From contig NZ_JAWOAR010000165.1 in the NCBI RefSeq assembly GCF_046498435.1, positions 1 through 12,377 of the forward strand: a DNA stretch of 12,377 nucleotides, in the 5' to 3' direction. The notes beneath the pieces are model-generated. The model was not told where the DNA came from. It did not search any database and was given only the letters and a program-made list of their open reading frames with translations. Source of the stretch: Longimonas sp046498435. GTDB taxonomy: Bacteria > Bacteroidota > Rhodothermia > Rhodothermales > Salinibacteraceae. A program made the position numbers and the translations under genes. The stretch's first letter is position 1. Each line of letters begins with the position of its first letter. Below are positions 5,985 through 11,901 of the stretch, piece by piece.

Positions 5985-6685
5985 CTCTGTTTTCGCTTGT
6001 CTCGTCAGCTCGCTTTTGGATGCAGGGCAGTCTCGGACTTGTGCTGGCGTGTGCGGCAAGTGTGCTTCTTTCTGTACCCACTACGGCCTACTCGCCCACC
6101 ATGCCCGATTCCTCGCACATCTACTACGCCGAACAAAATGTTGAGCGCCTGAGGGCCGGACTGGAGAACGCTGAGAGCCGGTTCGAGGACCTGCTCTACC
6201 GCTATCGCCTCTATCCGCTGACCGAAGAAGCCGACTTGCTCAACGATCTGCCTACGACGCTCGACGATGGGTCGGCGCAGGAACTGGCTCTGCTCTCGGG
6301 ACTCTGGGCCTACCGCGCGGGCGAGGCGTCGATGATGGGAGCCCTCCGCTACGGACGGCGATCTATGAACGTGCTCCGAGCCGCCAAAGAGCGCGACCGC
6401 TTCGACCCGTTCGTGCTGCTGGTCGAGGGCCAGTCGCTGCTCTACCGGCCCTCCATTGCCGGGCGCGATCCCGATGCCGCCTCCACATGCTTCGAGCGGC
6501 TGCGCACCGTGCTGGCGTCGCAGTCTGCGGCGTCTATCGACGAGGAAGAGGCCATGATCTGGCACTGGATTGCTCTGCAAGAGGCCGGTCAGGAGGATGA
6601 GGCCGCCTCGCTCTACGACAAGCTCGCCGACTCCGATCTGCCGCCGCTCTACCAGCAGTTCCTCGAATCCCCGCCACGCGTGTAA
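5981..6685 (+). CDS. Secreted alpha-helical (TPR-like) protein of unknown function
   Basis: I do not recognise a named family. The 234-residue protein starts with a basic and hydrophobic segment (about 11-37, core GSLGLVLACAASVLL) ending near TTAYS, consistent with a Sec signal peptide; Cys24 lies inside the core, so a lipoprotein is possible but less likely. The rest looks all-helical and acidic. Segments such as ALLSGLWAYRAGEASMMGAL (103-122), LLVEGQSLLYRPSIAGRDPD (146-165) followed by AASTCFERL, and ALQEAGQEDEAASLYDKL (198-215) have the small/large spacing of tetratricopeptide-like helix pairs. Its start overlaps the acyltransferase stop as ATGA, so it is firmly part of the carotenoid operon. 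A scaffold or carrier role for pigment or its enzymes at the membrane is possible, but nothing in the sequence proves it. Confidence 0.75.
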   Translation: MTLFSLVSSARFWMQGSLGLVLACAASVLLSVPTTAYSPTMPDSSHIYYAEQNVERLRAGLENAESRFEDLLYRYRLYPLTEEADLLNDLPTTLDDGSAQELALLSGLWAYRAGEASMMGALRYGRRSMNVLRAAKERDRFDPFVLLVEGQSLLYRPSIAGRDPDAASTCFERLRTVLASQSAASIDEEEAMIWHWIALQEAGQEDEAASLYDKLADSDLPPLYQQFLESPPRV

Positions 6686-6748
6686 CAGCGCAAGGCTTCG
6701 TGCGGCGTATCGCTTTCGCATCCCCCTGCCCTGAATGTTTCTTCGTGC

Positions 6749-7879
6749 ATGTCGTCCATCGCTGCCTTTCTGATTGGCATTCACGTCTGCGTAGCCGGGG
6801 TGCTTGCAGCCAATTTTGTATACTTGCGGATGCACCGGCCCTCGCGCGGGCTCCATTCAGATGCATCTCCCGACACTGCTGCATCCATTTCGGTGCTCAT
6901 TCCGGCGCGCAACGAAGCCGAAAACCTGCAACGGCTGCTGCCATCGCTCTTGGCGCAGACGCATGCCCCGCTGGAAATCTGGGTGTACGATGACCGCTCC
7001 ACCGACGCCACCGCCGAGGTCGTCGCCTCATTCAACGACGACCGCCTGCATCTGGTATCCGGCACGCCGCTGCCCACGGGCTGGCTCGGCAAGCCGCATG
7101 CGCTCTACCAGCTGGCCCAGCGCGCCACCGGCGACTGGTATATCTTTCTGGATGCCGACACCGAACTGCATCATCCCAACGCCATAGCCCGCTGGGCCCG
7201 GCAGTTTGCTGCACGCCCCGAGCCCTCGGTAGCCACTGGTTTGCCTCGGCTGCGGGGCGGGGCGGCGTGGCTCGTGAGCCTGGTGCCCAACGCCATGCTT
7301 ACTGGACTGCCCTGGCCGCTCGTAAAGTGGATCGATGCCCCATCGCTGGGTGCACTCAACGGCCAGTTCTGGATGCTCGACGCCGCCACCTACCACACCC
7401 ACGAGCCGCACCGGCACGTGCGCGGCAAGGTCCTCGAAGATGTAGAGATTGGCCGCTACCTGAAGTCCAACGGTGTGGTGCCGTACCTGTGGGACGTGCG
7501 CGACGAGCTTACCGTCTACATGTATCCCGACACGCACGCAGCCTGGCGCGGCTTTCGCAAGAACGCGTACCTGCTCATGGGCGGACATCCACTGGCGTTT
7601 GTGCCGCTCTGCGCCTTTTACACCAGCACATTCGTGATCGCCCCGTGGGTCGTGCCGTGGCTGTGGATCAGCGTGTTTGGCTTCAAACTGGCCACCGATC
7701 GCTGGAACGGCATTGCGTGGCCCATCTCGCTACTGGCGCCGCTTTCGTATGCCGCCGGAGCGGTGTTGCAGATGGATTCGGCCTGGCACCACTGGACGTA
7801 CAACGTGTCGTGGAAGGGCCGCTCGGTAGCCGCGCGCTCCACTGCCGAAGAGCCGGCATCGCAATCCGAATCTGGCTGA
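6749..7879 (+). CDS. cruG: GT2 glycosyltransferase, CruG-type carotenoid glycosyltransferase
   Basis: A 376-residue membrane glycosyltransferase of family 2. One N-terminal membrane helix (about 3-26) precedes a GT-A domain with ISVLIPARNEAENL (47-60), VYDDRSTDAT (79-88), the DxD motif in FLDADTEL (133-140, metal-binding Asp135-Ala-Asp137), and LEDVEIGRYLK (229-239) carrying the ED acceptor/base motif. Two further membrane helices lie at about 285-311 and 322-341. This layout matches CruG, which attaches a sugar to the 2' or 1' hydroxyl of gamma-carotene-type products of CruF in cyanobacteria and Salinibacter-like bacteria. It lies 63 bp after the secreted protein gene, same strand, and ends the pigment cluster. 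Sugar identity and linkage position cannot be read from the sequence. The family assignment is firm; the CruG label rests on sequence pattern plus context. Confidence 0.85.
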   Translation: MSSIAAFLIGIHVCVAGVLAANFVYLRMHRPSRGLHSDASPDTAASISVLIPARNEAENLQRLLPSLLAQTHAPLEIWVYDDRSTDATAEVVASFNDDRLHLVSGTPLPTGWLGKPHALYQLAQRATGDWYIFLDADTELHHPNAIARWARQFAARPEPSVATGLPRLRGGAAWLVSLVPNAMLTGLPWPLVKWIDAPSLGALNGQFWMLDAATYHTHEPHRHVRGKVLEDVEIGRYLKSNGVVPYLWDVRDELTVYMYPDTHAAWRGFRKNAYLLMGGHPLAFVPLCAFYTSTFVIAPWVVPWLWISVFGFKLATDRWNGIAWPISLLAPLSYAAGAVLQMDSAWHHWTYNVSWKGRSVAARSTAEEPASQSESG

Positions 7880-7904
7880 ATGGTTGGCTGATGGGGCCCG
7901 GCCT

Positions 7905-7923
7905 CAACATCCGCCCGATGTTG
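7905..7923 (+). repeat. 7-bp perfect hairpin after cruG
   Basis: CAACATC (7905-7911) and GATGTTG (7917-7923) pair perfectly around the loop CGCCC. It begins 26 bp after the cruG stop and marks the end of the pigment cluster. No T tract follows directly, so as a terminator it is weak; it could protect the 3' end of the pigment mRNA. The last three bases also form the TTG of the promoter candidate that follows. Confidence 0.45.
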
Positions 7924-7951
7924 CATCCGCGCTGTATCCGTCCTATCTTTC
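7921..7951 (+). promoter_or_regulatory. Possible promoter of the LapA-like gene
   Basis: TTG (7921-7923) is followed after 20 nt by TATCTTTC (7944-7951), which matches TAnnTTTG at all fixed positions but the last. The spacing suits the Bacteroidetes -33/-7 arrangement. Transcription would start near 7957, about 30 nt before the start codon at 7987. Confidence 0.35.
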
Positions 7952-7986
7952 TTGCGCCTGCTCTCTGTCGCCTACCCCGCCTGTCT

Positions 7987-8313
7987 ATGCCCGACTTCGC
8001 AACCATTCGCACGCGCCTGGCCATGGTGGGCGCGCTCGTTCTGCTCTTCGTGGCCATTCTCTTTGCACTCCAGAACACGCAACCCATCCGCGTGAACCTG
8101 CTCTTTGCCAGCACCGAAGGCTCCGCCGCTCTCGTGCTGGTATGTGCATTTACCATCGGCGTGCTGGTGGGCGTGCTGGCGCTGGCCCCGGCCCGCCTGC
8201 GCGATCGGCGGCGCATCAAGCAGTTGGAGAAGGAGCAACGCAGCCAGGGTCCCGGTCAGGGGGAGGCGTCGGGCCCATCCGCGCCCGGGCGTTCGGATGC
8301 TGATACGCAATAG
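7987..8313 (+). CDS. LapA/DUF1049-like small inner-membrane protein
   Basis: A 108-residue protein with two membrane helices (about 12-28 and 47-67) separated by the family hallmark FALQNTQPIRVNLLF (26-40), followed by a basic juxtamembrane stretch ARLRDRRRIK and a short polar, low-complexity tail. This is the LapA (lipopolysaccharide assembly protein A) domain architecture; in E. coli LapA works with LapB/YciM in controlling LPS synthesis, but the domain is widespread and mostly uncharacterised. The frame is open far upstream through the cruG reading region, which is a shadow; ATG 7987 gives the normal N-terminus, with a cytoplasmic lead of about 11 residues. It lies 26 bp before the LD-carboxypeptidase gene. 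No LapB-like partner is adjacent. Confidence 0.8.
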   Translation: MPDFATIRTRLAMVGALVLLFVAILFALQNTQPIRVNLLFASTEGSAALVLVCAFTIGVLVGVLALAPARLRDRRRIKQLEKEQRSQGPGQGEASGPSAPGRSDADTQ

Positions 8314-8321
8314 GGGCCTCT

Positions 8322-8349
8322 TTTTATGGATCGAATTTTATGGATCGAA
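8322..8349 (+). repeat. 14-bp tandem duplication across the LD-carboxypeptidase start
   Basis: TTTTATGGATCGAA occurs twice with no gap (8322-8335 and 8336-8349). Each copy carries ATGGATCGA, so the start codon is duplicated 14 bp apart, out of frame. The upstream ATG (8326) opens a 24-codon frame ending at 8400; the downstream ATG (8340) opens the real gene. Confidence 0.95.
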
Positions 8350-9272
8350 CCACCGCCGCGATGCCCGTCTTACATCCTGGGGCCCGCGCTCATATCGTAG
8401 CTCCCGCCAGTGCGCCTCGCGAGGCCGAGCGCTACACCGCAGGCGTGCAGGCGCTTCAGCGCGAATGGGTCCTCGCCGAAGCCTATGCCCCCACGCCCCC
8501 ATACGGCTATCTGTCGATGCCCGATGCCGAGCGCGTGGCCCAACTGCAGCGTGCCCTCACCGCCCCCGATGTCGAGGCCGTGCTGTGCGCACGTGGCGGG
8601 TACGGCACCATGCGCCTGCTCTCACGTCTCGACTGGGATGCCATAGCCCGTGCCACACCGCGCTGGATCATAGGCTACAGCGACATTACCGCACTGCAAT
8701 GGGCATGCTGGACGCATCTGCGCTGGCCCAGTCTGTCGGGGCCGGTCGTCACCGAGTGGGCCCAGCTGCCCGCGGCCATGCGCGCCGAGGTGTTTCGGGC
8801 CACCGACCCGGCCCCGTACACGCCCGCCTGGCACAGCCATCCGCCACCCACGCCGTGGACGACCGGCACGGCGCGCGGTCCACTTCTGGGTGGCACGCTT
8901 TCGGTGCTCACGCGCCTGCTGGGCACGCCGCACATGCCCGACCTGACCGGCGCTATCTTGCTACTTGAAGATGTACAGGAACCGCCCTACGCCATCGACC
9001 GGATGCTCATGCATCTGGAGCTTGCCGGAGTGCTCGATGATCTTGCCGGGGTGCTTCTCGGCCAGTTCTCGGTACCCGACGATGTGAGACAGCCCACGTT
9101 GTCGATGGACACCGTGCTGCGCGACTACTTTGCCGATCGTCCGTACCCCGTCCTTGCGGAGGTGCCGTATGGGCACCTCATGCCGCGTTGCATCTGGCCG
9201 ATGGGCATGCCGGTACACCTCGACACCAGCCCCCCCGCCGCCCCGGTTGTGTGCTATCCAGACGACTGGTGA
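8340..9272 (+). CDS. ldcA: LD-carboxypeptidase, peptidase family S66
   Basis: Serine peptidase that removes the terminal D-alanine from murein tetrapeptides during peptidoglycan recycling; usually cytosolic, and no signal peptide is seen here. The 310 residues match the family length. Landmarks are the N-terminal LHPGARAHIVAPAS (11-24), CARGGYGTMRLL (83-94), the nucleophile-elbow motif GYSDITALQ with Ser114, the GPLLGGTLSVLTRLLGT block (180-196), LLLEDVQEPPYAIDRML (207-223) supplying the catalytic Glu (210 or 214), and VPYGHLMP with His279. So the Ser-Glu-His triad is complete. The start at 8340 lies in the second copy of a 14-bp duplication; an in-frame ATG at 8361 (MPVLHPG) is also plausible and would leave the whole duplication in the leader. 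It follows the LapA-like gene by 26 bp. Confidence 0.94.
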   Translation: MDRTTAAMPVLHPGARAHIVAPASAPREAERYTAGVQALQREWVLAEAYAPTPPYGYLSMPDAERVAQLQRALTAPDVEAVLCARGGYGTMRLLSRLDWDAIARATPRWIIGYSDITALQWACWTHLRWPSLSGPVVTEWAQLPAAMRAEVFRATDPAPYTPAWHSHPPPTPWTTGTARGPLLGGTLSVLTRLLGTPHMPDLTGAILLLEDVQEPPYAIDRMLMHLELAGVLDDLAGVLLGQFSVPDDVRQPTLSMDTVLRDYFADRPYPVLAEVPYGHLMPRCIWPMGMPVHLDTSPPAAPVVCYPDDW

Positions 9273-9306
9273 CCCGAAGCTATGGGGGATACGGAGCTAC
9301 CTGCCG

Positions 9307-9330
9307 AATCCCAAAAGCTAAATCCCAAAA
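9307..9330. repeat. Paired 10-bp direct repeats before purN
   Basis: AATCCCAAAA occurs at 9307-9316 and 9321-9330, with a 14-bp period, in the 147-bp gap before purN. It is A-rich against a GC-rich background. It could be a tandem regulator site or the remains of a small duplication. No convincing promoter was found around it. Confidence 0.5.
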
Positions 9331-9419
9331 TTAGACAAATTGACGCCAGCGGTTGGCACTTGTGCGGTGGGGTATCGCATCTTATACGTGTTGCTCGTGC
9401 CCATGCCGCACCGATACCC

Positions 9420-10094
9420 ATGCCCAATCTTCGTCTCGTCGTCTTTGCCTCGGGGGGCGGCACCAATATGCAGGCGCTCCTCGACGCCATTGATGAAGGT
9501 CTGCTCCCAGCTACCGTGGTGGGATGCGTGAGCGATCGCTCCACTGCCGGTGCCCTCAACCGGGCCCGCACCCACGACATCCCCACGGCAGTGCATGCGC
9601 CCGCCGATTACGACACGCCGTCCGCGTTTGGCGATGCGCTGTGTCGCGTCCTGGACGATTGGAACGCCTCGTTCATTGCGCTGGCGGGCTACCTGAAGAA
9701 GATTCCATCTCCGGTACTGCACGCCTATTCCAATCGCATTACCAACATCCACCCGTCGCTGCTGCCCGCGTTTGGCGGACCCGGCATGTATGGCACACGC
9801 GTGCATCGGGCGGTGCTTGACGCCGGTGTCCACTGGACGGGTGTAACCGTGCACCTGGTGAACGATGCCTACGACGATGGGCCGATTGTCGCGCAGCAGC
9901 CGGTGCCTGTGCTTCCCGAGGATACCGTCGATACGTTGCAGCAGCGCGTACTGGCGGTGGAGCACCGGCTGTACCCGGCGGTGCTGCGGCAGTTTGCACG
10001 CGGGCAGATTCAGGTGCAGGGCCGCACCGTAACCGTTACCAACGACTCGCTTTCTCATCCAGAACCACCCCCTCATGCCCAGCCCCACAACTGA
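9420..10094 (+). CDS. purN: Phosphoribosylglycinamide formyltransferase
   Basis: Folate-dependent GAR transformylase (step 3 of IMP synthesis), cytosolic, 224 residues. The start MPNLRLVVFASGGGTNMQAL gives the normal N-terminal strand and phosphate-binding loop (10-20); the frame is open further up to 9282 but that part is not family-like. VSDRSTAGALNRA (37-49), FIALAGYLKKIP (85-96), the catalytic Asn109 and His111 in TNIHPSLLPAF, and the third catalytic Asp (Asp152, by alignment with the DGGP of E. coli) in NDAYDDGPIVAQ are all present. GGPGMYGTRVH (119-129) is the variant typical of Bacteroidetes-type PurN. The last about 15 residues are proline- and histidine-rich and are partly an outcome of the 20-nt overlap with purH, with which it is surely co-transcribed. 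Confidence 0.96.
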   Translation: MPNLRLVVFASGGGTNMQALLDAIDEGLLPATVVGCVSDRSTAGALNRARTHDIPTAVHAPADYDTPSAFGDALCRVLDDWNASFIALAGYLKKIPSPVLHAYSNRITNIHPSLLPAFGGPGMYGTRVHRAVLDAGVHWTGVTVHLVNDAYDDGPIVAQQPVPVLPEDTVDTLQQRVLAVEHRLYPAVLRQFARGQIQVQGRTVTVTNDSLSHPEPPPHAQPHN

Positions 10095-11682
10095 CGCGCC
10101 CAACGTTCCCGAGTCGCCCGTTCGCATTCGGCGAGCCCTGCTTTCGGTGTACGATAAAGACGGCCTGGTGCCGCTGGCCGAAGCGCTGCATGCGCACGGC
10201 GCCGAACTGGTATCGACCGGCGGCACGGCGCAGGCCCTTCGCGATGCCGACCTGCCCGTGACCGACGTGACCGACGTAACCGGTGCCCCGGAGATGCTCG
10301 ACGGACGCGTAAAGACCCTGCATCCAGCCATTCATGCGGGATTGTTGGCGCGTCGCGACCAAGAGAGCGACCAGGCCGAACTGGAGGCGCAGGGCATTGC
10401 CCCGATTGATCTGGTTGTCGGTTCGCTCTATCCGTTTCAGCAAGCCCGCCACCGGAGCAACCTGGCGCCCGAAGAATTGCTGGAGTACGTCGACATTGGC
10501 GGCCCCACCATGCTGCGCGCGGCGGCGAAGAACTACCACCACGTGGGCGTGGTGTCGAACACCGACCAGTACGACGAGGTGGTGCAGACCTTGAACGACC
10601 ATGACGGCGCGCTCCCGCTGTCGCTACGCCGCACGCTCGCTGGACGCGCTTTCGCCGCCACAGCCTCCTACGACACAGCCATTGCCAACTACCTGGGCAG
10701 CATAGACAGCGATGCCGATGACAACGCGTTGCCTTCCCCTTATATCGCGGTCGAAGGGAAGTCACAAGACCTGCGCTACGGCGAAAATCCGCACCAGCGC
10801 GCCGCGCTCTATGGCACGCCGTTCTCGTTCGTGAAGCCGTTGCACGGCAAAGCGCTGTCGTACAACAACATGATCGACGTGCACGCCGCGCTCGCTCTCA
10901 TCGACGAGTTTCGCGATGACGGGCCCACCTGTGCGATCCTCAAGCATACGAATCCCACCGGCGTAGCCACCGCCGACACGCTGCTGCACGCCTACGAGCG
11001 CGCCTTCGCCACCGACACCAAGTCGCCCTTTGGCGGCATCGTGGTCGTGAACGAACCCCTCGACCGCGCCACCGCCGAGGCCATCAACTCCATTTACACC
11101 GAAGTCATCATTGCACCCGAGTACGAAGAGGGGGTACTCGATCTGCTGACAGCGAAGAAAAAGCGCCGCCTGCTCCGCCAGACCGGATCGCTGCGCAAGG
11201 ACCCGCGCCATCAGGTGCGCTCCGTGGCGGGCGGGCTACTCGTGCAAGATCGCAACCCGGTGTCGGCTCCGCTCAACGAAAGCCGCGATGCCTGGTCGGT
11301 CGTCACCGATGCCCCCCCCACGGCCGCCATGTGGGGCGACCTGCACTTTGCATGGCGCGTGGTAAAGCACGTGAAGAGCAACGCGATTGTGTACGTCCGC
11401 GACGGACGTACGCTGGGCATTGGGGCTGGACAGATGAGCCGCGTCGATGCCTCGGAGCTGGCCGTGCGCAAAGCCGCCGAGGAAGACCTGTCGCTCGACG
11501 GCGCGGTTGTGGCCTCCGACGCGTTCTTTCCGTTTGCCGACGGCCTTGAAGCTGCTGCCGAGCACGGCATCACCGGAGCCATTCAGCCGGGCGGATCCAT
11601 CCGCGACGATGAAGTTATTGCTGCTGCGAATGCGCACGACATTGCCATGGTATGTACCGGCACGCGGCACTTCTGCCACTAA
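10075..11682 (+). CDS. purH: Bifunctional AICAR transformylase / IMP cyclohydrolase
   Basis: Catalyses the last two steps of IMP synthesis: formyl transfer to AICAR and ring closure. The 535 residues are full length. The N-terminal cyclohydrolase domain (about 16-150) contains ALLSVYDKDGL (21-31), ELVSTGGTA (44-52), MLDGRVKTLHPAIHAGLL (74-91) and YVDIGGPTMLRAAAKN (138-153). The transformylase domain has LRYGENPHQ (233-241), LSYNNMID (261-268), the catalytic Lys290-His291 pair in LKHTNPTG, SPFGGIV, and ATDTKS. The start at 10075 has a 15-residue unstructured lead and overlaps purN by 20 nt; no later ATG is near the conserved core. The protein ends RHFCH, where RHFRH or RHFKH is usual. No purine riboswitch is visible before the purN-purH pair. 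Confidence 0.98.
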   Translation: MPSPTTDAPNVPESPVRIRRALLSVYDKDGLVPLAEALHAHGAELVSTGGTAQALRDADLPVTDVTDVTGAPEMLDGRVKTLHPAIHAGLLARRDQESDQAELEAQGIAPIDLVVGSLYPFQQARHRSNLAPEELLEYVDIGGPTMLRAAAKNYHHVGVVSNTDQYDEVVQTLNDHDGALPLSLRRTLAGRAFAATASYDTAIANYLGSIDSDADDNALPSPYIAVEGKSQDLRYGENPHQRAALYGTPFSFVKPLHGKALSYNNMIDVHAALALIDEFRDDGPTCAILKHTNPTGVATADTLLHAYERAFATDTKSPFGGIVVVNEPLDRATAEAINSIYTEVIIAPEYEEGVLDLLTAKKKRRLLRQTGSLRKDPRHQVRSVAGGLLVQDRNPVSAPLNESRDAWSVVTDAPPTAAMWGDLHFAWRVVKHVKSNAIVYVRDGRTLGIGAGQMSRVDASELAVRKAAEEDLSLDGAVVASDAFFPFADGLEAAAEHGITGAIQPGGSIRDDEVIAAANAHDIAMVCTGTRHFCH

Positions 11683-11685
11683 TTG

Positions 11686-11713
11686 CGGCGGGTCGACCAG
11701 GGCGGAACCGCCG
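11686..11713 (+). terminator. Weak terminator candidate after purH
   Basis: CGGCGG (11686-11691) can pair with CCGCCG (11708-11713) over a 16-nt loop, or GGCG/CGCC (11701-11704, 11709-11712) can form a tighter 4-bp stem. Only GGGTTTGT follows, so the U tract is short. It begins 4 nt after the purH stop codon. Position supports a terminator more than the structure does. Confidence 0.25.
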
Positions 11714-11738
11714 GGTTTGTGCCTTCCCCGATAATCTA

Positions 11739-11786
11739 CCCCGTGAACAGAGGAGACGCGGCTCGTCTGTGAATCTTTTCTCGGGG
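11739..11786 (+). other. Possible small folded element before mreB
   Basis: CCCCG (11739-11743) can pair with CGGGG (11782-11786), enclosing a hairpin AGACG-CGGCT-CGTCT (11754-11768). The rest of the 219-bp purH-mreB gap shows a T-rich stretch just before the mreB start (11871-11901) and no clear promoter. Two 5-bp stems in a GC-rich gap can be chance, so this is only a pointer. Confidence 0.2.
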
Positions 11787-11901
11787 CAATGCATGGGAAA
11801 GGCGGATGCAACGGGTGCTCTTGGCAACGCAGCCGCGGCATGCTACCGGTCTCCGCCTCCCCACCCGGTTTTTTCCAACACACTGACGGCTTTTCTTCTT
11901 T

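Noticed and set aside
6005..6856. Minus-strand open frame of 283 codons opposite the secreted protein gene and the start of cruG
   Set aside because: The plus strand has coupled starts, a signal peptide and the operon order; the antisense product is Arg/Gly-rich without motifs.
7267..7986. Upstream continuation of the LapA-like frame
   Set aside because: This part is an out-of-frame shadow of the glycosyltransferase gene; the LapA-like protein starts at 7987.
8105..8968. Plus-strand frame of 287 codons overlapping the LapA-like gene and ldcA
   Set aside because: It runs out of frame through two recognisable genes and its product is Arg/Ala/His-rich.
9373..9392. Promoter-like TATCGCAT/TTATAC sequences before purN
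   Set aside because: No pairing with a -35 or -33 element at acceptable spacing; TTG at 9360-9362 is 22 nt from the nearest TA box.
9318..10331. Long open frame on the minus strand opposite purN and purH (337 codons)
   Set aside because: It lies antisense to two clear purine genes and its product has Arg/Gly/His-rich, family-less sequence, as expected from GC-rich codon bias.
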